DNA from: Planctomycetota bacterium
GTDB lineage: Bacteria; Planctomycetota; Planctomycetia; Pirellulales; Lacipirellulaceae
Length of the DNA: 11,443 nucleotides
Assembly (NCBI GenBank): GCA_022615465.1
Contig: JAKEGR010000199.1
Span: 1 to 11,443 of the forward strand
Direction of reading: 5' to 3'
Of the stretch, positions 4,977 to 11,443 are shown piece by piece. How positions within the stretch are numbered: position 1 is the first letter of the stretch; every line of letters begins with the position of its first letter. The position numbers and the translations under genes were made by a program. The notes under the pieces are model-generated. The model was not told where the DNA came from. It searched no databases and saw nothing but the letters and a program-made list of their open reading frames with translations.

Positions 4977-7835
4977 ATGAACTGGACCGTCCTCAAAGCG
5001 ATTTTCAAACGCGACTTCGTCAGTTATTTCTCAAGCCCGACCGGCTACGTGTTCATCTGCGTCTTCGTGGTGCTCAGCGCGCTGGCCGCATTCTGGCCTC
5101 CCGATTTTTTCAGCAATAACCTGGCCAACCTCGACCAGCTCAACAAGTGGCTGCCGTTCATCATGCTGGTGTTCATCCCGGCCATTACGATGAGCATTTG
5201 GTCCGAGGAACGTCGTCAAGGGACCGACGAGTTGCTGCTTACGCTCCCGGCGAGCGATCTTGAAGTCGTCGTCGGCAAGTACCTGGCGGGCGTGGCGATT
5301 TACAGCGTCTCGTTATTGTTTTCGATGTTTGCCATTTATCTGGTTTTTAGCTGGGGCCTGGGCACCCCGGACGGCGGCCTGTTTCTCGGCACCTACGTTG
5401 GCTACTGGTTTGTTGGGCTGGCAATGCTGTCGATTGGCATGGTGGCGTCGTTTCTCACCGCGAACCTCACGGTCGGATTCATTCTCGGGATGATCTTCAA
5501 TCTGCCGCTCGCGCTGTTCGGCGTCGCGGACTGGATCATTAAAGATGCTCAAGTCGCTCAGTTGATCAAGCGGTGGAGCGCCGCCGAACAATTCAACGAT
5601 TTCGCCCGCGGAGTCATCAGCCTGAGTGGCATCAGTTATTTCATGATGATTGCCTTGGTGATGCTGTACATCAGCATGGTGCTGATCGGCCGCCGTCATT
5701 GGGGCGGCCGCGATCGGGAGGAGTCGATGTGGGCACACTATCTGGTCCGCGCGCTGGCCCTGGTGGCCCTGGCGGTGGGCGTCAATATGTTCTTTTCGAA
5801 TCATAACGCCCTGCGCGCCGACATCACGAGCGAAAATCTCAACTCGCTTTCCGGTCGGACCGTCAAATTGGTCGAGGAACTGCGCGACAACAAAGACGCG
5901 AAAACAATCAAGATCGACGCCTACGTCAGCCCGCAAATGCCGGCCGAATACGCCCCCCACAAACTCAACCTCCTTTCCACGCTCTCCGAGCTTAGCTCTC
6001 TGAGCGGCGGCAAGATCCAGGTCGACGTCCACGAGGTGGAAAACTTCAGCGAAGAGGCAACCCTCGCCGAGCGGGCTTATGGCATCGAGCCTCGCGAAGT
6101 ACCCACGATCGACCGCGGCGCACGCACCTCGCAGGAAATCTTTCTCGGCGCGGTATTCACCGCGGGCCTCGACAAAGTGGTGATCCCGTTCATCGACAAA
6201 GGCATCCCCATCGAATACGAACTGGTCCGCTCGATCTGCACCGTCGCCGAACAACGTCGCAAGACGCTGGGCGTGTTGAAGACCGACGTGCAGCTCTTCA
6301 GCGGTTTTTCGATGCAAGGTCCGACGGAAGAATCGCAATTGCTTACAGAACTGAAAAAGCAATACGATGTCGAGGAAGTCGATCCCGCCAAGCCAATTAC
6401 CAAGCGGTACGACGTGCTGCTCGCGGTACAACCCTCGACCCTCACGCCGGAGGCGATGGGCCACCTGGTTGAGGCGGTGAAGACAGGCCAGCCGACGGCG
6501 ATCTTCGAAGATCCCTTCCCACGGATCATGCCCGAGGTGCCAGGCACGTCGCAGCCCAAGCGTCCGCCCGGCGGCATGATGGGCATGTTTGGCGGCCAGC
6601 AGCCGCAGCCCAAAGGCGATATTGCCCAACTCTGGCAACTGCTCGGCGTCGAGATGTTTGGCGACGAGATCATCTGGCAGGAGTTTAACCCGGAACCGAA
6701 GCTCGGCGACATCGAGCCGGAATGGATCTTCATCGACCAAGGCCTCAAGACGCACGGCACCGAGTACCCCTTCAATGCGAGCGACCCCACCTCCTCCGGA
6801 TTGCAGCAGGTGCTGTTTATCGCAACCGGCGCCTGGCGTCCGGCAGAGAAGTCGAAGCTGGAATTTGAGGAGTTAGCCGTCACGGGGCGGAACAGCGGCA
6901 CGATCAGCTATCAGGATTACGAAACGTCGCTGCGCACCGGCGGCGCGATGGGCGTCCGACGCGTCACCACGCGCGAGCCCTACATTGTCGCGGCCCGGGT
7001 CCATGGCAAAATCCAGCCGGACGATCTCTACCTGTCGACGAAAGGTATGAAAGACGACAAGACGGGCGAGGCTGGTTCCGCAACCGAGGAGAATGAGGGT
7101 GCGCCGAAGTCGGATGCCGACGCCGCCAACGACAAACCCAACAGCGAAGACGGCGCGCCCCCTCCGGCCGCCGAGGAAATAGAGATCAACGCGATTCTCG
7201 TGTCAGATATCGACTGGATCGCCCCGGTGATTTTCCGGCTGCGTGAGATCGGCGCGAACCAGGACATGCTGATCGACTGGAAGTTTCAGAACGTCACTTT
7301 TGTGTTAAACATCCTGGACTCGCTGGCCGGCGACGACCGCTACGTCGAGATCCGCAAACGGACCCGTCCGCACCGAATCCTTACGCAAGTCGAAGAGGCG
7401 ACGGAAGATTTCCGCCAGAGTTCATTGACGGAGCAAACAAAATCGAACAACGAAGCCCGCGAGCAAATTGAACAAGCGAGGCAGGACTTTCGCGAAAAGA
7501 TCACTGAGTTGGAGAAGCGTACCGACCTCGATCCGCGCGCGAAAGCACAAGTCATGGAGTTGGAGCGGATCCGCCTGGAACGAGTCCGCGATGTGCAGGT
7601 CGATCGCCTTGAAAAAGATCGTAACCGGAAGATCAAGCAAAGCGAGCGCGAGCTGGCGGCCAAAGTTCGCGGCGTACAGGACTTCTACAAGCTGTGTGCC
7701 GTCCTGTTGCCGCCGATCCCGCCGATCCTGCTCGCTTTCTTCGTTTTCTTCCATCGCCGCAAAGCCGAACAGGAAGGCGTCGATACCCGCCGCCTCCGCT
7801 TTGGCCATGGCGAAGAGGACGAAGGCCAGAAGTAA
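4977..7835 (+). CDS. Fused ABC-2 permease (GldF-like) and periplasmic GldG-like auxiliary subunit
   Basis: Residues 1-244 of this 952-aa protein are a complete GldF/NosY-type permease with about six membrane helices (near 24-40, 60-76, 103-125, 137-160, 163-183, 221-238) and the family motif SEERRQGTDELLLTLP (76-91). A basic cytoplasmic joint (RRHWGGRDREES) leads to a seventh helix (256-273), a large periplasmic GldG-like region (about 274-690, with the ABC-auxiliary stretch YDVLLAVQP at 478-486), an acidic Ala/Pro/Glu linker (about 691-735), a charged coiled coil (about 801-900) and a last helix (905-925) with a basic inner tail. In Bacteroidota GldF and GldG are separate proteins that join GldA in an ABC complex; fusions are known in planctomycetes. 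The cargo is unknown. No clear ribosome site precedes the ATG. A Gly/Met/Pro/Gln-rich insert lies at 524-546. Confidence 0.9.
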   Translation: MNWTVLKAIFKRDFVSYFSSPTGYVFICVFVVLSALAAFWPPDFFSNNLANLDQLNKWLPFIMLVFIPAITMSIWSEERRQGTDELLLTLPASDLEVVVGKYLAGVAIYSVSLLFSMFAIYLVFSWGLGTPDGGLFLGTYVGYWFVGLAMLSIGMVASFLTANLTVGFILGMIFNLPLALFGVADWIIKDAQVAQLIKRWSAAEQFNDFARGVISLSGISYFMMIALVMLYISMVLIGRRHWGGRDREESMWAHYLVRALALVALAVGVNMFFSNHNALRADITSENLNSLSGRTVKLVEELRDNKDAKTIKIDAYVSPQMPAEYAPHKLNLLSTLSELSSLSGGKIQVDVHEVENFSEEATLAERAYGIEPREVPTIDRGARTSQEIFLGAVFTAGLDKVVIPFIDKGIPIEYELVRSICTVAEQRRKTLGVLKTDVQLFSGFSMQGPTEESQLLTELKKQYDVEEVDPAKPITKRYDVLLAVQPSTLTPEAMGHLVEAVKTGQPTAIFEDPFPRIMPEVPGTSQPKRPPGGMMGMFGGQQPQPKGDIAQLWQLLGVEMFGDEIIWQEFNPEPKLGDIEPEWIFIDQGLKTHGTEYPFNASDPTSSGLQQVLFIATGAWRPAEKSKLEFEELAVTGRNSGTISYQDYETSLRTGGAMGVRRVTTREPYIVAARVHGKIQPDDLYLSTKGMKDDKTGEAGSATEENEGAPKSDADAANDKPNSEDGAPPPAAEEIEINAILVSDIDWIAPVIFRLREIGANQDMLIDWKFQNVTFVLNILDSLAGDDRYVEIRKRTRPHRILTQVEEATEDFRQSSLTEQTKSNNEAREQIEQARQDFREKITELEKRTDLDPRAKAQVMELERIRLERVRDVQVDRLEKDRNRKIKQSERELAAKVRGVQDFYKLCAVLLPPIPPILLAFFVFFHRRKAEQEGVDTRRLRFGHGEEDEGQK
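5716..5729 (+). promoter_or_regulatory. Internal Shine-Dalgarno plus ATG at the GldF/GldG joint
   Basis: GGGAGGAG (5716-5723) is followed 3 nt later by an in-frame ATG (5727, Met251), directly before the seventh membrane helix where a separate GldG would begin. The same bases encode R-E-E-S, so chance is possible. The site is stronger in sequence than anything before the annotated start at 4977. Translation from here would give a separate GldG-like protein of about 702 aa. The spacing is shorter than ideal if AGGAG is the anchor, but 6 nt if GGGAG is. Confidence 0.35.
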
Positions 7836-7837
7836 AT

Positions 7838-7895
7838 GCTTATCCGACAACAGTTGGGGACGGTCCCCTCTCTCCGTGAAGGTTGTGGGATAAGC
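7838..7895. repeat. Nested palindromic element between the permease and DUF4340 genes
   Basis: The outer arms 7838-7851 and 7882-7895 pair over 14 positions with a single G-G mismatch (7846/7887), starting GCTTATCC and ending GGATAAGC. Inside lies a second palindrome, GGGGAC G GTCCCC (7856-7868). The element fills most of the 91-bp gap in the operon. It is not followed by a T-run, so it is not a classic terminator. Its form, an extragenic nested palindrome beginning 3 nt after a stop codon, resembles a REP-like element. An RNA-processing or mRNA-stabilising hairpin is the other possibility. Confidence 0.6.
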
Positions 7896-7926
7896 TCTAA
7901 GTCGTAATTCGAACAAGTCAAATATC

Positions 7927-9732
7927 ATGTCAGAAACAACTAAAACAATCGCTTTTGTCGCTCTTGGTCTGATTGCCATTGGGGCCGGCCTTTTTACTCG
8001 ACCCACCTCGGCCGATTTGGATGTCGAGACCCTTGTTGGCACGGAACTGACCAAGAAGTTCTCCAGCCCGGAGGATGCCACTCGGCTGCGCATCGTCCGC
8101 TTCGATGAAGAGACTGCCACATTGCGCGACTTCGAGGTCGCCGAGGAAGATGGTCTGTGGTTGATTCCCTCGAAAGATGGCTACCCGGCGGACGCCAGCC
8201 GTCAAATGGCCGAAGCCGCCACATCGCTGATGAACCGCAAGATCCTTGCCGTTACCAGCCAAGGCGCCGGCGATCACGAACAATACGGCGTCATCGATCC
8301 CTTGTCACCCAAGATCGAAGTCGGCCAGAAGGGCGTCGGCACACGGGTGACGATGTCGGACACGAACAACGATCCGCTCGCCGACCTGATCATCGGCAAG
8401 GCGGTGAGAGATGCCGAAGGCCAGCGGTACGTCCGCGAAGCCGGTCGCGATGTGGTCTATGTGATCGAAATGGATCCGACCAAACTTTCCATCAACTTCG
8501 AAGACTGGATTGAAAAAGATCTGCTGAAGCTCAATCCCCTCGATCTCCAGCAAGTGGAGATCAAGGACTATTCCGCCGAACTGGTGCCCGGCATGACGCC
8601 CGATGGCCGGTTGGCCATTCAAGTCGCCTGGGATCCGCGTAGCGAACTGACTTTGAATTACCATGACAGCGACGGGAAATGGCTCGCCAAACGGCTCGCC
8701 AAGTTCGATCCTCAGACGAAACAACATGTCGACTTTGCTCTCGGAGAGGATGAAGAACTCAACGAGACATCGTTGGGCGAATTGAAGAGCGCACTGGACG
8801 ACCTGGCGATCGTCGATGTCGTGCGCAAGCCGCAAGGCCTCAGCAACGATCTCAAGGCCGGGGGCGACTTCCTCAACAACCCCGAGGCCCAGCGGGATCT
8901 GTTATCAAAGGGGTTTGTCACCGCGTCGGCGGCCGGCTCCGGCGGCGATGAGATCATCTCGAGTGATGGCGAAGTCATCTCCACACTCAAGAACGGCACC
9001 GAGTACGTGCTTCGTTTTGGCAATCTCACCAACGTCAGCGAAGGCGAGAAGAAAGACGAGGCCGCGTCGGAAGAAGGTGCTGTCGAAGGTGCAGTCAAAG
9101 ATGCGCCGGCCAAGGGAAGCGATGTCCATCGCTACCTGTTCGTGATGGCGCGGTTCAATGAGGCGGCGATAGAGAAGCCAGAAATCGAGCAACTTCCCGA
9201 ACTACCGGCCGATGCCCCCGCGGAATCCGACACGACGGAGAAGGCCGAGCCTGCCGCCGCCGAGTCTTCCGCGGAGCCCGTGCCGCCAAAGGAGGCCGAA
9301 ACGCCGGACGAAACGCAGCCGACCGCCGAAGCCGAATCGGCGAAAGCAGCCGAACCGCCCAGCGAAACCGCTCCTGCCGGCGATGCTGCTGCCGCGACCG
9401 ACGAAACCAACGCGAAGACCAAGGAACTTGAACAAATTATCGCCGAGCGCAAGCGGATCGAGACGGAAAACCAGCGGAAGCTGGATGCATATCAAGAATC
9501 GCTGAAGAAGGGCCAGGAGAATGTGAAGGATCTCAACGCGCGCTTTGGCGACTGGTACTTTGTCGTGGCCAACGACGTGTTCAATAAAATCCGCTTGAAC
9601 AAGGACAACGTCATCAAGAAGAAGGAACCGCCTAAGACGGACGCTGGGCCTGCCTCAACGGGCGAGAGCGATGCCGGCGCCCCAGGCACCGCGATACCCG
9701 GCCTGCCGGAAATCCCCGGAACGAGCGAATAG
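7927..9732 (+). CDS. Membrane-anchored DUF4340 domain protein, partner of the Gld-like ABC system
   Basis: This 601-aa protein begins with one hydrophobic helix (residues 7-24) that should anchor it in the inner membrane, with the rest in the periplasm. Residues about 50-370 look like DUF4340: short beta-rich segments such as GLWLIPSKDGYPAD (76-89), LIIGKAV and FEDWIEKDLLKL (191-202). An Ala/Glu/Pro linker of low complexity follows (about 412-498), then a charged coiled coil (about 496-535), the compact motif GDWYFVVANDVFNKIRL (541-557) and a Pro/Gly-rich tail. DUF4340 genes commonly sit next to GldF/GldG genes, as here, and the function is unknown. The gene starts 91 bp after the permease, has no clear ribosome site and is probably co-transcribed. 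A small in-frame duplication (EGAVEGAV, from 9073-9096) lies before the linker. Confidence 0.85.
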   Translation: MSETTKTIAFVALGLIAIGAGLFTRPTSADLDVETLVGTELTKKFSSPEDATRLRIVRFDEETATLRDFEVAEEDGLWLIPSKDGYPADASRQMAEAATSLMNRKILAVTSQGAGDHEQYGVIDPLSPKIEVGQKGVGTRVTMSDTNNDPLADLIIGKAVRDAEGQRYVREAGRDVVYVIEMDPTKLSINFEDWIEKDLLKLNPLDLQQVEIKDYSAELVPGMTPDGRLAIQVAWDPRSELTLNYHDSDGKWLAKRLAKFDPQTKQHVDFALGEDEELNETSLGELKSALDDLAIVDVVRKPQGLSNDLKAGGDFLNNPEAQRDLLSKGFVTASAAGSGGDEIISSDGEVISTLKNGTEYVLRFGNLTNVSEGEKKDEAASEEGAVEGAVKDAPAKGSDVHRYLFVMARFNEAAIEKPEIEQLPELPADAPAESDTTEKAEPAAAESSAEPVPPKEAETPDETQPTAEAESAKAAEPPSETAPAGDAAAATDETNAKTKELEQIIAERKRIETENQRKLDAYQESLKKGQENVKDLNARFGDWYFVVANDVFNKIRLNKDNVIKKKEPPKTDAGPASTGESDAGAPGTAIPGLPEIPGTSE

Positions 9733-9759
9733 GGCAGGCTGCCTGTTATGCGTGGTTCC

Positions 9760-10521
9760 TCAATATCGCACGGGAGGTTGCGCGCTGGTGGCGGTGCGAG
9801 GGTCGGTTGGCGGTGCGGCGGGAGCGGAAACGCCGGCCGTGCTTTGGAGCTGGGCAACGCGAGTGGCCACTTCCGGCTGGTAACGGTTGATCGACAGCGA
9901 TCGCTGGTAGTTGGCCAGCGCTTGCGTGTAATCGCCCGCCTGATCGCGTAACCGTCCGAGGGCCGTCAGGGATCGCGCATTGTGGGGGTCCACGGTAAGT
10001 GCTTCGACGAGTTGTGCCTTGGCCTGTTCGGTCTGTCCTGCTTCTTCCAACGCGCGCGCGAGTTCTATTTTGGGATCGGCCGACGTTGGATTTGAAGCCG
10101 CCCAGTTATTGAGCAGCGTAAACGACTGTTGTTGTCGCCCCGTTTCATTCAGCAGCACTGCCAGGCCGCGGTAGCATTCCGTGTGGTTTGGGTCGCGATT
10201 CAGGCATTGGTTGTACAGACTCTCGGACTGTTGCAGGTCGTTGGGGCGGTTGTACAGGGTGCCTGTCTTGTGGAGTGATGCGGCCAGATTGTAATAGCCA
10301 TCGGGTGAATTAGGGTCTTTGGCGATGGCCTGCTGGAACTGATCGGACGCCTGCTGGTAATTGCCTTGCTGGTAGAGACGCACCCCTTCGGCATTGGCCG
10401 ATTGCGAGGCGATGTTGTTGCAGCCCGACGTGGCGGCCACACCACCGGCGAGCAGGGCCACGGTCAGCCATTGGGCGAATCGTGCCGAGTACCCAGACAA
10501 GATCGTCGTGTTTCGAAGCAC
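9760..10521 (-). CDS. TPR-repeat lipoprotein
   Basis: I start this 253-aa protein at the GTG at 10521: GGAAAG lies 6 nt upstream and a typical lipoprotein signal follows (two Arg, a hydrophobic core, lipobox TSGC with Cys34). The frame stays open to a TTG at 10596, but that would bury the signal behind 25 residues. From about residue 42 there are roughly five tetratricopeptide repeats (near 42-75, 74-112, 114-147, 148-181, 182-215) with the usual small/aromatic pattern, for example YYNLAASL and ALGRL, and consensus-like DP turns. A Pro/Ala-rich tail (about 226-253) ends the protein. TPRs bind other proteins, so it is probably a membrane-anchored scaffold facing the periplasm. It converges on the DUF4340 gene with only 27 bp between them. 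A functional link to the ABC operon is not shown. Confidence 0.85.
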   Translation of the reverse strand: MLRNTTILSGYSARFAQWLTVALLAGGVAATSGCNNIASQSANAEGVRLYQQGNYQQASDQFQQAIAKDPNSPDGYYNLAASLHKTGTLYNRPNDLQQSESLYNQCLNRDPNHTECYRGLAVLLNETGRQQQSFTLLNNWAASNPTSADPKIELARALEEAGQTEQAKAQLVEALTVDPHNARSLTALGRLRDQAGDYTQALANYQRSLSINRYQPEVATRVAQLQSTAGVSAPAAPPTDPRTATSAQPPVRY

Positions 10522-10813
10522 AGCTTGCTTTCCGAGCGTAGGGAATAGGAGAGGAAAAGAAGGGTGCCGACCGCTCTCTTGAAGTGGGCCAGGCAATTAG
10601 GGTGGCGAACCGTAGCAGACTCACCCAGTACGACGCAAGGCGGAATTTTTGGAACCCAACTTGGTGGGCGCGGGAGGCGATCTCATCCATCCGGCATGAT
10701 TGGAGCATCAGGACCAGGCGGCACAGAGGTTATTCGGGCCGACCGCATCATGCCTGGAAAGACATGCCAACCCGGCAAAATCACGCGATCCGACATTATT
10801 GCGCAAACCACCC

Positions 10814-10843
10814 ATTTTTCCTTGGTGTTGTATTTTTCCTTGG
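10814..10843 (+). repeat. Two 12-bp direct repeats with an 18-bp period
   Basis: ATTTTTCCTTGG occurs at 10814-10825 and again at 10832-10843. The 6-nt spacer is unrelated. It lies about 85-115 bp upstream of the GTG at 10929, in the most T-rich part of the window. It could be a pair of regulator half-sites on nearly the same helix face, or a small slippage duplication. Confidence 0.5.
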
Positions 10844-10914
10844 GCGTTTCCCGATGTTTTCTTTCATCAGTGAGGCATTTTACCAGAACAGCATATTCTT
10901 GTTAGTTGCCACCC

Positions 10915-10919
10915 AGGAG
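10915..10919 (+). promoter_or_regulatory. Ribosome binding site for the basic protein at the right edge
   Basis: AGGAG lies 9 nt before the GTG at 10929. This is the clearest Shine-Dalgarno in the window and it fixes the start of a gene that would otherwise be missed because it runs off the edge. Confidence 0.65.
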
Positions 10920-10928
10920 ACGCCAGCA

Positions 10929-11443
10929 GTGCCCCAACGGAAAACCGCAACGAAGTCGAGCCGCAAACGCCCCAGCAGGCAATCGGTGAAGAAGCCGGTG
11001 GCGAAAGCGTCTCCCAAGTCGAGGTCAGCGCAGCGTTCGGGCGACGTGTCTGTGCGTCGTGTCGGCGAGGAAGAGATAACGATCGACCGACGCCGCGGTG
11101 GATGCCGAACGAAGGACGGAGTGGCCGCCGCGGATGAGAAGCAGCCGGTCGTGCCGTTGCTCGAACGTCGGCAGAAGGTGAACCGCCGCCGGCAGATCGA
11201 CCCGACCACTTGCGAGCGAGATTACACCCAGGACGAAATGGAGTTCATGAGTGCGATCGACGAGTACAAACGTAAGAGCGGTCGGATGTTCCCCACTTGC
11301 AGTGAAGTGCTCGAAGTGGTGAGGGGGTTGGGTTACTTGAAAATCTCGCTCGCGGAGCGTTCAGCCAGTGCCGTGGAGTCCCAAGTGACGTCCGACAGTG
11401 ATTCCTTCTCGCCGCAGGCCGCGGAATTCGTCGACGTGGGAGC
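10929..11443 (+). CDS. Conserved planctomycete-type basic protein with possible HTH core (5' part, partial)
   Basis: An uninterrupted frame of 171 codons starts at GTG 10929 behind a good AGGAG and runs off the right edge. Residues 1-45 are very rich in Lys, Arg and Ser, as in nucleic-acid-binding tails. Residues 86-138 form the recognisable core: [15 protein letters not shown], then [18 protein letters not shown], then [15 protein letters not shown] recall this block as a conserved hypothetical of planctomycetes. Its pattern (a helix, a GR-x-FPT turn, a second helix ending LGY) resembles the N-terminal winged helix of LexA, which suggests DNA binding; that is inference. After residue 140 the sequence is acidic and Ser-rich, perhaps disordered. 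A minus-strand frame at 10880-11209 overlaps it and is rejected. Confidence 0.7.
   Translation, partial: MPQRKTATKSSRKRPSRQSVKKPVAKASPKSRSAQRSGDVSVRRVGEEEITIDRRRGGCRTKDGVAAADEKQPVVPLLERRQKVNRRRQIDPTTCERDYTQDEMEFMSAIDEYKRKSGRMFPTCSEVLEVVRGLGYLKISLAERSASAVESQVTSDSDSFSPQAAEFVDVG

Larger units (their letters stand above)
10522..10928. other. Divergent intergenic region between the TPR lipoprotein and the basic protein
   Basis: About 400 bp with no gene I can support. A plus-strand frame (10564-10905) has an unremarkable Gly/Arg/Ser-rich translation and no ribosome site. The region contains a loose inverted repeat GGCATGAT/ATCATGCC (10693-10700 and 10747-10754, 46-nt spacing), the tandem T-rich repeat at 10814-10843, and a T-rich stretch to about 10900. 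I found no convincing -35/-10 pair for either gene. Confidence 0.5.

Noticed and set aside
5313..6755. Long minus-strand open frame of 480 codons inside the permease gene
   Set aside because: It is antisense to a protein with clear GldF/GldG motifs, its translation is His/Arg/Asp/Gln-rich without a domain, and GC-rich codon bias readily opens such frames.
7422..8120. Minus-strand open frame of 232 codons spanning the end of the permease gene, the palindrome and the start of the DUF4340 gene
   Set aside because: It overlaps two well supported genes on the other strand and shows no domain or ribosome site.
9733..9759. Short palindrome GGCAGGCTGCC between the converging DUF4340 and TPR genes as a bidirectional terminator
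   Set aside because: The stem is about 5 bp with a one-base centre and there is no T-run on either strand, so it is too weak to call.
10693..10754. Inverted repeat GGCATGAT/ATCATGCC as an operator or hairpin
   Set aside because: Eight bases with 46 nt between the arms is easily expected by chance in a window of this size.
10880..11209. Minus-strand open frame of 109 codons at the right edge
   Set aside because: The plus-strand frame here has a better ribosome site and a recognisable conserved block, so this one is its shadow.

Overview
The window looks like chromosomal DNA of a planctomycete, probably in or near the Pirellulales. The evidence is the GC-rich composition, weak or absent Shine-Dalgarno sites on several genes, a GldA / GldF-GldG fusion / DUF4340 gene set of the type known from that phylum, and a truncated gene at the right edge that matches my recollection of a planctomycete-restricted conserved protein. 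This placement comes from recognising families by eye, not from a search.

Layout. Bases 1-125 hold the last 40 codons of an unidentified gene (+). Converging on it is a secreted protein (172-2151, -) that joins a LolA-like/DUF2092-like domain to a C45-type Ntn-hydrolase domain. Next is a ROK-family transcriptional regulator (2320-3531, -) with a good sigma70-like promoter at 3664-3693. A gene-free stretch of about 550 bp (3532-4079) separates it from a divergent operon. This stretch carries a short palindrome, three adjacent stem-loops and a 10-bp perfect inverted repeat. The operon (+) encodes an ABC ATPase (4080-4874), a 952-aa permease fused to a periplasmic GldG-like subunit (4977-7835) and a membrane-anchored DUF4340 protein (7927-9732). 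A nested palindromic element (7838-7895) lies between the last two genes. A TPR lipoprotein (9760-10521, -) converges on the operon. The right end holds the start of a basic protein with a conserved, HTH-like core (10929 to beyond the edge, +).

How it works together. The three-gene operon is an ABC-2-type envelope machine of the Gld/auxiliary kind. The cytoplasmic ATPase powers the six-helix permease, the GldG-like part reaches into the periplasm, and the DUF4340 protein is an inner-membrane-anchored periplasmic partner. Both periplasmic partners carry a long acidic Pro/Ala/Glu linker and a charged coiled coil. The cargo cannot be read from sequence. The ROK regulator is divergent to the operon and could control it, but nothing in the sequence proves this. 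I see no mobile elements, CRISPR arrays, tRNA or rRNA genes.

The points most worth a second look are a Shine-Dalgarno plus ATG exactly at the GldF/GldG fusion joint, the structured intergenic region upstream of the ATPase, the nested palindrome inside the operon, and the unusual domain order of the C45-like protein.
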